Notes under the pieces: model-generated | Database searches by the model: none | The model's input: the letters and a program-made list of their open reading frames with translations, nothing else | Told to the model about the DNA's origin: nothing | Origin: Rhodococcus sp. 4CII | GTDB taxonomy: Bacteria > Actinomycetota > Actinomycetes > Mycobacteriales > Mycobacteriaceae | DNA: 64,000 nucleotides | Reading direction: 5' to 3' | Assembly: GCF_014256275.1 (NCBI RefSeq) | Contig: NZ_JACCFE010000002.1 | Coordinates: 5,312,001-5,376,000 of the forward strand | Shown here: positions 41,106-49,546 of the stretch, in pieces | Layout: each line of letters begins with the position of its first letter | Position numbering within the stretch: the first letter of the stretch is position 1 | Translations under genes and position numbers: made by a program

Positions 41106-42760
41106 GCGCGAACGACATCCCGCTACTGCAGGTCTCCGGACTTCAGGTGGCCTACGGCAGCGTGAGCGATCCCGTCGTGGCCGTGAACGGCGTCGACCTG
41201 ACGGTTGGCCGGGGCGAGGTGGTGGCGGTGGTCGGCGAGTCCGGCTCCGGGAAATCCACCACGGCGCACGCGATTCTCGGACTTCTCGGCGGCAACGGCC
41301 GCACCGTCGGCGGCACCGTCACGTTCGACGGCGAACGCCTCGACACGAAGTCCGAGCGCGCGCTGGGCCGGATCCGCGGCGCCCGGATCGGCCTGGTCCC
41401 GCAGGACCCGACGACCTCCCTCAACCCCGTCCAGCGGGTCGGGGCGCAGGTTGCGGAGGTGCTGCGGATCCACGGTCTCGCCGACCGGCGGACCGCGGGC
41501 ATCGAGGCGGTGCGCATTCTCGCCGAGGCCGGGATCGACAACCCGGACGTGCGGGCGCGGCAGTACCCACAGGACCTGTCGGGCGGGCAACGGCAGCGTG
41601 TGCTGATCGGGATCGCGCTGGCGTGCAGCCCCGAACTCGTGATCGCGGACGAGCCGACCAGCGCGCTCGACGTCACCGTCCAGCGCCGGATTCTGGATCA
41701 CCTCGACGCACGGATCGCCGAATCCGGCACCGCGGTCCTGCTGATCACCCACGACCTGGGCGTCGCCGCGGACCGGGCCGACCGGATCGTGGTGATGAGC
41801 CAGGGTGAGGTGGTTGAGGCGGGTCCGGCCCGCGAGATCCTCGAGAACCCGCAGCACGAGTACACCCGCACCCTGTTGGCCGCCGCACCCAGCCTCTCCG
41901 TGGGGCGGGGACCTCGGCGCGACGACCACGACGGCGGAGTCGCCCCCGACGTCCTGCTGCGCGTGAGCGGGGTGTCCCGGACGTTCCGGATCGACCGGCG
42001 CACGGCCATCGACGCCGTGCGGAACGTGTCGTTCGACGTCCCGCGTGGACGCACCCTGTCGCTCGTCGGGGAATCCGGTTCGGGGAAGTCCACGGTGGCG
42101 CGGATCGCCATCCGGCTGGAGACCGCCACCGCGGGACGCGTCGAGTTCGACGGCCGGGACGTCACCAGCCTGCGCGGCGGCGCGCTGCGTGCCCTGCGCA
42201 GGCGGGTGCAGATCGTGTACCAGAACCCGTACGCCTCGCTCGACCCGAAACTGGCCGTCTCGGACATCGTGGCGGAACCCCTCGGTGCGTTCGGTGTCGG
42301 AACGAGGACCGAACGCGCGGCGCGGGTAGCCGAACTGCTCGACCAGGTCGCGTTGCCCCGCACCTTTCTGGGCCGCAGGCCCGCCGAATTGTCCGGCGGG
42401 CAACGTCAGCGGGTCGCCATCGCCCGCGCGCTGGCCCTGCATCCCGAACTCGTGGTGCTCGACGAACCGGTGTCGGCCCTGGACGTCTCGGTGCAGGCGC
42501 AGATCCTCGCTCTGCTCGACGATCTGCAGCGGGACCTCGACCTGAGCTATCTCTTCATCTCGCACGACCTGGCCGTGGTCCGGCAGATCAGCGACACGGT
42601 CGCAGTGATGCGTGCCGGGCAGATCGTCGAATTCGGGACCGCGGCAGAAATTTTCGACAACCCCCGCCACGACTACACCCGGCAGTTGCTCGACGCGATC
42701 CCGGGACGATCCGTCGTACGCCCCCGTTCACCGCAGCCGAAGGACTCGATTCATGTCTGA
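41102..42760 (+). CDS. Fused dipeptide-type ABC ATPases (DppD-DppF in one chain)
   Basis: A 552-residue protein with two complete nucleotide-binding domains. Domain 1 (about 8-265) has GESGSGKSTTA, LSGGQRQRVLIGIALA and VIADEPTSALD. Domain 2 (about 285-545) has GESGSGKSTVA, YQNPYASLDPKL, LSGGQRQRVAIARAL and VVLDEPVSALD. One polypeptide thus powers the permease pair. All catalytic motifs are intact. It overlaps the next LLM gene by 8 bp. Confidence 0.95.
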   Translation: MSANDIPLLQVSGLQVAYGSVSDPVVAVNGVDLTVGRGEVVAVVGESGSGKSTTAHAILGLLGGNGRTVGGTVTFDGERLDTKSERALGRIRGARIGLVPQDPTTSLNPVQRVGAQVAEVLRIHGLADRRTAGIEAVRILAEAGIDNPDVRARQYPQDLSGGQRQRVLIGIALACSPELVIADEPTSALDVTVQRRILDHLDARIAESGTAVLLITHDLGVAADRADRIVVMSQGEVVEAGPAREILENPQHEYTRTLLAAAPSLSVGRGPRRDDHDGGVAPDVLLRVSGVSRTFRIDRRTAIDAVRNVSFDVPRGRTLSLVGESGSGKSTVARIAIRLETATAGRVEFDGRDVTSLRGGALRALRRRVQIVYQNPYASLDPKLAVSDIVAEPLGAFGVGTRTERAARVAELLDQVALPRTFLGRRPAELSGGQRQRVAIARALALHPELVVLDEPVSALDVSVQAQILALLDDLQRDLDLSYLFISHDLAVVRQISDTVAVMRAGQIVEFGTAAEIFDNPRHDYTRQLLDAIPGRSVVRPRSPQPKDSIHV

Positions 42761-43889
42761 GCCACGCTCCCCGCTCGTTGCCGTCGATCTGTACGGCACG
42801 GGAATTCATCCGCAGTCCTGGCGACGCCCGGACTCGCGCGCCGAGGACCTCTTCACCGCCGGATACTGGACCGGGCTGCTCGCGCAGGCCGACGCGGCCG
42901 GGGTGGATCTCGCGTTTCTCGGCGATTCCTTCGCGATCGCCACGACGGGGCACGCCGAGCAGCGCGGACACCTGGACGCGGTGGCAATCGCGGCACGCAC
43001 CGTCGCCGCCACCGACCGCATCGGCCTGGTTCCCACCGTGACCGTCACCCACACCGAACCGTTCCACGTCTCGAAGGCGATCGCGAGCCTCGACCACGCA
43101 TCACGGGGGCGCGCGGGGTGGCAGGTGGACGTGTCGGCCGGTCAGGCGCAGGCGAATCTGTTCGGGCGCAAAGATGCTCAGGGTATCGACAGCCTGTGGG
43201 AGGAGGCGGCCGATGCGATCGAGGTCGTGAGCCTGCTGTGGGACAGCTGGGAGGACGACGCCGAGATCCGCGACGTGGCCACCGGACGCTTCATCGACCG
43301 GGACAAGCTGCACTACATCGATTTCGAGGGATCCCACTTCACGGTGAAGGGCCCCTCGATCACACCGCGGTCGCCGCAGGGGCAGTCGGTCGTCGTGATC
43401 GAAGCCCGAGAGGAGCACTCCGCCCGGGTCGCCGCCGCGCGTGCCGACGTGATCCGCATCGGCGCACCCGGGGTCGAGGCCGCACGTCAGCGGGCAGTGC
43501 AGGTACGCACGGCTGCCGCGGAGGCGGGCCGTGACCCCGGTTCGATCCGGGTGCTACTCGACGTCGAGGTGGTGATCGCCGAGTCAGCCGACACGGCCGA
43601 CCACGATCTCGCGCAGCTGGAGAACTGGTCCGGTAGCCGGTACGAGCCGCAGTCGCTTCTCCACCGCGGCGACGCCGCCGGGCTGGCCCGGCTGATCGCC
43701 GACGTGGTGGCCACCGGGGACGTCGACGGGGTCACGCTCCGTCCACTGGCGCTGGCGTCCGGACTGGACGCGATCACCGCGCACGTCCTGCCCCTGCTGC
43801 GGTCGGAGGCCCCGGTGTCCGGTCGCGGAAACCTTCGGGAACGGCTCGGCCTCACCCGTCCCGTCAACCACTTCGCCGGACAGGACTGA
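42753..43889 (+). CDS. LLM-class monooxygenase (378 aa)
   Basis: Luciferase-like enzyme: LVAVDLYGTGIHPQSWRRPDSRA at the start, TEPFHVSKAIASLDHASRGRAGWQVDVS, then WDSWEDDAEIRDVATGRFIDRD and LHYIDFEGSHFTVKGP. Close paralogue of the 34712 protein, but with a complete C-terminal half. Resembles xenobiotic/alkanesulfonate-type flavin monooxygenases. Coupled to the transporter by overlap; needs an FMN reductase from elsewhere. Confidence 0.86.
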   Translation: MSEPRSPLVAVDLYGTGIHPQSWRRPDSRAEDLFTAGYWTGLLAQADAAGVDLAFLGDSFAIATTGHAEQRGHLDAVAIAARTVAATDRIGLVPTVTVTHTEPFHVSKAIASLDHASRGRAGWQVDVSAGQAQANLFGRKDAQGIDSLWEEAADAIEVVSLLWDSWEDDAEIRDVATGRFIDRDKLHYIDFEGSHFTVKGPSITPRSPQGQSVVVIEAREEHSARVAAARADVIRIGAPGVEAARQRAVQVRTAAAEAGRDPGSIRVLLDVEVVIAESADTADHDLAQLENWSGSRYEPQSLLHRGDAAGLARLIADVVATGDVDGVTLRPLALASGLDAITAHVLPLLRSEAPVSGRGNLRERLGLTRPVNHFAGQD

Positions 43890-43893
43890 CATC

Positions 43894-45258
43894 ATGAGCA
43901 ACCAGCGCAAGCAGATTCACCTCGCCGCGCACTTCCCCGGAGTCAACAACACCACCGTGTGGAGCGACCCCGCGTCGAAGAGCCAGATCGACTTCGACTC
44001 CTTCGTGCACCTCGCGGAGACCGCGGAACGCGGACTGTTCGACTTCTTCTTCCTCGCCGAGGGCCTGCGACTGCGCGAGCACCGGGGCCGGATCCACGAC
44101 CTCGACGTGGTCGGCCGCCCCGACACGCTGACGGTGCTCGGCGCACTCGCCGGAGTCACCACGCACCTCGGTCTGGCCGGGACCATCAACACGACGTTCA
44201 ACGAACCGTACGAGCTGGCACGGCAATTCGCTTCGCTCGACCACCTGTCCGACGGCCGGGCCGCGTGGAACATGGTCACGTCCTCCGACGCGTTCACGGG
44301 CGAGAACTTCCGGCGCGGGGGATACCTCGACAAGGCCGACCGCTACGTCCGAGCCGGCGAACTGATCGACGGCGCCCGCAAGTTCTGGGACAGCTGGGAC
44401 ACGGATGCCCTGCAGATCGATCGCGTCCGGGGAGTGTTCGCCCCGGACAACGCGATCCGCGACGTCACCCATTCCGGTTCCCAGTTCGACATCCGGGGAC
44501 GATTCACGATTCCGCGGAGCCCCCAGCGGCACCCGGTGCTGCTGCAGGCGGGCGACTCCGACGAGGGCCGCGAGTTCGGCGCCGCCCAGGCGGACGCGAT
44601 CTTCACCATCCACGGTTCGCTCGAGGACGGCCGGAAGTTCTACACCGACGTCAAGGGCAGGCTGGCGAAGTACGGGCGCAGCCACGACGACCTCAAGGTG
44701 CTGCCCGCCGCGACATTCGTGCTGGGCGACTCCGCGGCCGACGCGGCCGAACGCGCCGACCACATCCGGCACCAGCAGGTGGGTCCGCAGACCGCGATCG
44801 CGTTCCTCGAACAGGTCTGGGGACGTGACCTTTCCGCATACGACCCGGACGGGCCGCTGCCGGACGTCGAACCCGCCGAGGACCCCGATATCACCCGTGG
44901 CCGGGTCCGGCACGCGAAGGACCCCCGGGAGATCGCCGACCAGTGGCGGGCCAGGGCGGAGACCGACAAGCTCAGCATCCGCGAACTGATCATCGCCGTC
45001 ACCACCCGCCAGCAGTTCGTCGGCACCGCCACCCAGGTCGCGGAGGAGATCGACCGGTACGTGCAGGCGGACGCGTGCGACGGCTTCATCCTGGTGCCGC
45101 ACCTCACCCCGGCCGGCCTCGACGAGTTCGTCGACAAGGTGGTTCCGGAGTTGCAGAACCGCGGCACTTTCCGCACCGAATACTCGGGCACGACCCTGCG
45201 CAGCCACCTCGGACTGCGCCACCCACATCAGCAGACAGAAGGAGTTCGGGCATCATGA
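43894..45258 (+). CDS. NtaA/SnaA/DszA-family monooxygenase (454 aa)
   Basis: Large LLM enzyme with FPGVNNTTVWSDPASKSQIDF, ERGLFDFFFLAEGLRLREH, SDGRAAWNMVTSSD, ENFRRGGYLDKADRYVRA and a C-terminal DGFILVPHLTPAGLDEFVD. Paralogue of the 35786 protein in the first operon. Substrates of the family include sulfones, dimethyl sulfide and aminopolycarboxylates; sulfur context favours the first two types. Its stop overlaps the DUF1684 gene start. Confidence 0.88.
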   Translation: MSNQRKQIHLAAHFPGVNNTTVWSDPASKSQIDFDSFVHLAETAERGLFDFFFLAEGLRLREHRGRIHDLDVVGRPDTLTVLGALAGVTTHLGLAGTINTTFNEPYELARQFASLDHLSDGRAAWNMVTSSDAFTGENFRRGGYLDKADRYVRAGELIDGARKFWDSWDTDALQIDRVRGVFAPDNAIRDVTHSGSQFDIRGRFTIPRSPQRHPVLLQAGDSDEGREFGAAQADAIFTIHGSLEDGRKFYTDVKGRLAKYGRSHDDLKVLPAATFVLGDSAADAAERADHIRHQQVGPQTAIAFLEQVWGRDLSAYDPDGPLPDVEPAEDPDITRGRVRHAKDPREIADQWRARAETDKLSIRELIIAVTTRQQFVGTATQVAEEIDRYVQADACDGFILVPHLTPAGLDEFVDKVVPELQNRGTFRTEYSGTTLRSHLGLRHPHQQTEGVRAS

Positions 45259-46052
45259 CCGCAGTCACCGGCACCACGACATTCGAGCAGGACTGGCAGG
45301 ATTGGCATTCGGCCCGCGAAGAAGCGTTCCGCGACCCGCTGGGCTGGCTGAGCCTCACGGCCCTGCACTGGCTCGTCGAGACCGACACGACATTCCCCGA
45401 CCTGCCCGGAAAATGGCGGGCCGACGCGGACGAGGTGGTGATCACGGCCGGCGCGGACGCCGGTCTCGAGGTCGACGGCAAGACGGTCGACGGCACCGCG
45501 GCCCTCGCACCCCTGGAGGGCGCGCCCGGCCTGCTCGTGCGGCACGGGAGCCGAAACATCGAGGTGATCCGGAGAACCGGGGACGTCGCGCTGCGGATCC
45601 ACGACCCGGAAGCCGGCACCCTCGCCTCGTTCACCGGCATCCCGGCGTTCCCCGCCGCGCCGCGGTGGTCCGTTCCGGGAACGTTCACCCCGTTCCCGCA
45701 GTCCCGGGTCGTGACGACGGGCGCCGTCGTCGAGGGGCTCGAGCACCATCACACCGCGGTGGGGACGCTCGCATTCGAGTACGACGGCGGGACAAACGAA
45801 CTCGTCGCGTTCGCCGGCAAGGACGGTGGGCTGCAGGTCCTGTTCACCGATGCCACCAGCGGCGTGAGCACCTACCCGGCGGCGCGGTCACTGGCCGTCG
45901 CCGCCCCCGCCGCCGACGGCCGGGTGGTCCTCGATTTCAACCGGGCGTCCAATCTGCCGTGCGCGTTCACCGACTACGCCACGTGCCCGGTGGCGCCCGC
46001 GGAGAACAGGCTGACGCTCGCGGTCGAAGCCGGCGAGAAGAACCCGCGGTAG
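45255..46052 (+). CDS. DUF1684 family protein (265 aa)
   Basis: The N-terminus (FEQDWQDWHSAREEAFRDPLGWLSLTALHWL) and C-terminal DFNRASNLPCAFTDYATCPVAPAENRLTL are characteristic of DUF1684. The two cysteines in the C-terminal block are typical. Its function is unknown; being inside a sulfur/oxygenase operon between LLM genes suggests it processes or binds the substrate or product. Overlaps the upstream gene (ATGA) and is 2 bp from the next. Confidence 0.88.
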   Translation: MTAVTGTTTFEQDWQDWHSAREEAFRDPLGWLSLTALHWLVETDTTFPDLPGKWRADADEVVITAGADAGLEVDGKTVDGTAALAPLEGAPGLLVRHGSRNIEVIRRTGDVALRIHDPEAGTLASFTGIPAFPAAPRWSVPGTFTPFPQSRVVTTGAVVEGLEHHHTAVGTLAFEYDGGTNELVAFAGKDGGLQVLFTDATSGVSTYPAARSLAVAAPAADGRVVLDFNRASNLPCAFTDYATCPVAPAENRLTLAVEAGEKNPR

Positions 46053-46054
46053 AC

Positions 46055-46969
46055 ATGGCCGAGAAGCAGGTCGTGCTCGGTGCGTCGATCGCCGCGGGCC
46101 GGACCGATGTCACGGAGTCGGTGCACGCCGCCCGCACCGCGGAGCGGGGACGGTTCGACTTCGTGGTCGCCGACGGCGCCACCGAACCGAACACGCTGGC
46201 CGCGTACACCGACCGGGTGGGGCTCGCGGCCACGCTGGGCACGACCTCCACCGAACCGTACGACGTGGCCCGCCGGCTCGCTTCGCTCGATCACCTGTCC
46301 GGCGGCCGGGCGGCGTGGAACGTCGTGACGGCCGCGGACGAGCGGGCGGCGGAGTTCGTCGACATCGCCCGCACCCTGTGGGATTCCTGGGCCGAGGGTG
46401 TGGTGACCGTCGACCGCGCCGCGGGACGATTCGTCTCCGACCCCACCGCCGGCGCCTTCTATCACCGGGGGAGGGACTTCCGCATCGGCGGACGGTTCAC
46501 CGTGCCGAGGAGTCCGCAGGCGCAGCCCGTGGTGATCGTCTCGGGCGGCGGCCGGGCCGAGCGGGATCTCGCCGCCCGCCACGGCGACGTCGTCATCGCC
46601 CCACTCGCCACGTTCGAGGAGGGCCGCGCGTTCCGCGCCGACCTCCGGCGCCGGACCGTCGCCGCCGGCCGGCCCGCCGGAGCGGTAACGGTTCTCGCCG
46701 CCACGACGTTCGCAGGACCCGCGGCCTCCGTCGCGGACCGGATCGTCCGATGGGTCGGCGGGGAGGCGGCGGACGGATTCGTGCTCGACTCCCAGGCCAC
46801 CCCCGCAAGCCTCGACGAGTTCGTCGACACGGTGGTGCCGCTGCTCCAGGACCGTGGCGTTCTCCGCAGCGATTACACCACCCCCACGTTGCGGCAGCAC
46901 CTCGGACTCGGTGCCCCACGCAGCCACCGTGCCGTCCATCCCCGCTCTCTTCAGAAAGTGCCCTCATGA
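46055..46969 (+). CDS. Short NtaA-like LLM monooxygenase (304 aa)
   Basis: Resembles the 43894 protein (RTAERGRFDFVVADG, LASLDHLSGGRAAWNVVTAAD, FRIGGRFTVPRSPQAQPVV, DGFVLDSQATPASLDEFVDTVVPLLQ) but is about 150 residues shorter: the GENFRRGGYLD region and the insertion before the C-terminus are missing. The barrel core remains continuous in one frame, so it may be a compact functional enzyme, or a decayed copy. Between DUF1684 and another LLM gene, overlapping the latter. Confidence 0.8.
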   Translation: MAEKQVVLGASIAAGRTDVTESVHAARTAERGRFDFVVADGATEPNTLAAYTDRVGLAATLGTTSTEPYDVARRLASLDHLSGGRAAWNVVTAADERAAEFVDIARTLWDSWAEGVVTVDRAAGRFVSDPTAGAFYHRGRDFRIGGRFTVPRSPQAQPVVIVSGGGRAERDLAARHGDVVIAPLATFEEGRAFRADLRRRTVAAGRPAGAVTVLAATTFAGPAASVADRIVRWVGGEAADGFVLDSQATPASLDEFVDTVVPLLQDRGVLRSDYTTPTLRQHLGLGAPRSHRAVHPRSLQKVPS

Positions 46970-48108
46970 CCACTCCGCTGTCCGTCCTCGATCTGTCGCC
47001 CGTCAGCGAGGGGGCCACCGCACGCACGGCGCTGCGGAACACCGTCGACCTCGCCCAGCACGCCGAAAGGTGGGGCTACAAGCGGTACTGGGTCGCCGAA
47101 CACCACTTCGTGGGCGTCGCCAGCTCCTCACCGGCCGTGCTCGCCGGGATCCTGGCCGCGGCGACGAGCACGCTCCGGATCGGCGCCGCCGCGGTGCAGC
47201 TGGGGCACACCACCGCCGCGGCCGTGGTCGAGGCGTTCGGCACCGTCGACGCGCTGTACCCGGGTCGCCTGGACCTCGGGCTCGGACGGTCGGGTCAGCG
47301 ACGGGCCGAGGCGCTGAAAGCGGTTGCGGAGCGCAACAACCAACCGGCGCCGCCTCGCCGGGAGACCGAGATCCGGGACGGCGTGGTCATCCCGGCACCG
47401 TTCGACCCGTCCGGTCTGCTGCTGTCTCCGCGGCTCACCGCGGCGCAGTCCGTGCTGCAGCAGCCGGGTGCGCTGTCACCGGCGTTCGACGGACAGGTCG
47501 ACGACATCCTCGCACTGCTCGGCGGCACCTACCGCACCCCGGACGGAATCGAACTCCACGCGAGCCCCGGTGAGGGCGCGGACCTCGAGGTGTGGGTGTT
47601 CGGCAGCAGTGCAGGACCGAGCGCCGAACTCGCCGGCCGGCTGGGGCTGCCGTTCGGGGCGAACTACCACGTCAGCCCGTCGACGACGATCGAAGCGGTC
47701 GAGGCCTACCGGGCGGCGTTCCGGCCGTCGGCGAACCTGCAGCGGCCGTACGTCGTGGTCTCCGCCGACGCCGTCGTGGCGGAGGACGATGCGACCGCGC
47801 AGGAGCTGGCGTCGACGTTCGGACACTGGACGCACAGCATCCGCAGCGGCCACGGTGCGGTCCCGTACCCGGACCCCGCGCACACTGCACCGCTCGGGGA
47901 GACCGAACGCGCCGCGGTCGAGGATCGGCTGCTCACCCAGTTCGTGGGGGCGCCCGCAACCGTCGCCCACCGACTCGACAGTCTGCGAAGACTCACCGAC
48001 GCCGACGAACTGGTGATCACCAGCGTCACCCACGATCACGCCGACCGCCTGCGCTCGTACGAGTTGCTGGCGGCGGAGTGGGGACTGCCCCGCCTGCTCG
48101 CCGCCTGA
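46966..48108 (+). CDS. LLM-class monooxygenase, MsnO8/group-1 type (380 aa)
   Basis: Different LLM subgroup from its neighbours: it starts PLSVLDLSPVSEGATARTALRNTVDLAQHAERWGYKRYWVAEHH and has LRIGAAAVQLGHTTAAAVVEAFGTVDALYPGRLDLGLGRS, typical of the group often annotated MsnO8. Last gene of the second sulfur operon; 44 bp before the ACP gene of the biosynthetic cluster. Substrate unknown. Confidence 0.86.
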   Translation: MTTPLSVLDLSPVSEGATARTALRNTVDLAQHAERWGYKRYWVAEHHFVGVASSSPAVLAGILAAATSTLRIGAAAVQLGHTTAAAVVEAFGTVDALYPGRLDLGLGRSGQRRAEALKAVAERNNQPAPPRRETEIRDGVVIPAPFDPSGLLLSPRLTAAQSVLQQPGALSPAFDGQVDDILALLGGTYRTPDGIELHASPGEGADLEVWVFGSSAGPSAELAGRLGLPFGANYHVSPSTTIEAVEAYRAAFRPSANLQRPYVVVSADAVVAEDDATAQELASTFGHWTHSIRSGHGAVPYPDPAHTAPLGETERAAVEDRLLTQFVGAPATVAHRLDSLRRLTDADELVITSVTHDHADRLRSYELLAAEWGLPRLLAA

Positions 48109-48152
48109 GATCGCGATGATTGAACGCTGGTCCAATTGGGAATCCCACGCCC

Positions 48153-48452
48153 ATGGACACAGCAAATGCCCCTGTGCCCGAGTCCCGTGACGCGCTGGTC
48201 GAGCAGCTCCGGCAATACCTGAGCTCGATCACGTCGACGGAACTCGGTCCCGACGACGACTACTTCACCCTGGGATTGGTGAGTTCGTTGCGGGCCCTGG
48301 AGATCGTCACGTACATCGAGGGCTCTCACGGCGTCGTGGTCGAGGTGGAAGACCTCGACCTCGACAACTTCCGCACCGCAAACCGGGTTGCGGGGTTCAT
48401 ACGGAGGAAGCGGGGCGAGCAGCTTCGTGCGACGGACGGGGCGTCGCCGTGA
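48153..48452 (+). CDS. FkbJ-like acyl carrier protein (99 aa)
   Basis: A stand-alone ACP of the type used for glycerate- or hydroxy/methoxymalonate-derived extender units. The phosphopantetheine serine is Ser45 in GLVSSLRALEIV, replacing the usual D-S-L; the EVEDLDLDNFRTANRV tail is characteristic of this subfamily. The ATG at 48153 is preferred; a TTG 33 bp upstream is in frame. First gene of the biosynthetic cluster; overlaps the dehydrogenase gene. The 44-bp gap upstream has CCAATTGG but no clear promoter. Confidence 0.85.
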   Translation: MDTANAPVPESRDALVEQLRQYLSSITSTELGPDDDYFTLGLVSSLRALEIVTYIEGSHGVVVEVEDLDLDNFRTANRVAGFIRRKRGEQLRATDGASP

Positions 48453-49546
48453 TCGGGATCGACACGCTCGTCGCCTCCGCCGAGACCGACGCCGGCAGCT
48501 GGGACGAGACTGGACTGCCGGTCGACGTCATCGGGGCCGCCGCGCGGGCCGGGGTACTCGGCCTCGACCGGACGAAGGACTGCCGCGGTCTCGGCCTGAC
48601 CGCAGCCGAACTCGGCTCGGTCGCAGAGAGACTCGGGGCGGTCTGCACGTCGCTGCGGTCGCTGCTGACCGTGCAGGGGATGGTGGGCGCCGCCGTCGAT
48701 CGGTGGGGCACCGCCGAGCAGCGGGCCCAGTGGGTGCCTGCCCTGGCGACCGGCGAACTTCTCGCCGGATTCGCCGCCACCGAAACCGGCGCCGGCAGCG
48801 ACCTCTCCTCTGTGAGTACCGCTTTCGAGGCGCACGGCTCCGACCACCGGATCTCCGGCCGGAAGCTGTGGGTCACGTTCGGTGAGGTGGCGGACGTGCT
48901 GCTGGTTCTCGGCCGATCGCAGGCCGGACTGACGACCGCGCTCGTCGAAACCGACGCACCCGGGGTCACCGTCGAACCGGTTCACGGGCAGCTGGGCATG
49001 CGGGGCGCCCGGGTCGCGCACATCGCGTTCGACGACGTCCTGGTCCCCGCCGACCACCTGATCGCACCGCCGGGATTCGGACTGTCCCACGTCGTCGGCA
49101 CAGCCCTGGACCACGGCCGGTACACCATCGCGTGGGGGTGTGCCGGGATGACGCGCGCGTGCCTCGCGGACGCCGTCGCGCACGCCTCGACCCGGGTGCA
49201 GGGCAGCACCGTGTTGTCCGAGCACGACTCGGTACGCGCAATCCTCGGTCGCAGCTGGGTGGATGCGGCGGCTGCCCGCGCACTGTGCGAACGCGCCGCC
49301 GAACAACGCGACGCGCACGAGCCGAGCGCACTGTTCGCCACGATCGCCGCCAAGTACGCCGCGTCCCGCGTCGCCGCGTCGGCCAGCAGTCACGCCGTAC
49401 AGGTGCTCGGCGCCGCCGGGTGCGCTCCCGGCAGCCGGGCCGGCCGCTTCTTCCGCGACGCCAAGGTCATGGAGATCATCGAGGGCGCGACGGAAGTCGC
49501 GGAACTCCAGATCGGCGACTACGTGCTCGGGGGAGGTGCGCGATGA
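48449..49546 (+). CDS. FkbI-like acyl-CoA (acyl-ACP) dehydrogenase (365 aa)
   Basis: FAD-dependent dehydrogenase with ATETGAGSDLSSVSTAF (flavin/substrate loop), LGMRGARVAHIAFDDVLVP and the ending KVMEIIEGATEVAELQIGDYVL, where the usual catalytic Glu loop is I-E-G-A-T-E. In methoxymalonyl/hydroxymalonyl-ACP pathways FkbI-type enzymes oxidise the ACP-bound unit. Coupled by overlap to the ACP before and the FabH-like gene after. Confidence 0.86.
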   Translation: MIGIDTLVASAETDAGSWDETGLPVDVIGAAARAGVLGLDRTKDCRGLGLTAAELGSVAERLGAVCTSLRSLLTVQGMVGAAVDRWGTAEQRAQWVPALATGELLAGFAATETGAGSDLSSVSTAFEAHGSDHRISGRKLWVTFGEVADVLLVLGRSQAGLTTALVETDAPGVTVEPVHGQLGMRGARVAHIAFDDVLVPADHLIAPPGFGLSHVVGTALDHGRYTIAWGCAGMTRACLADAVAHASTRVQGSTVLSEHDSVRAILGRSWVDAAAARALCERAAEQRDAHEPSALFATIAAKYAASRVAASASSHAVQVLGAAGCAPGSRAGRFFRDAKVMEIIEGATEVAELQIGDYVLGGGAR

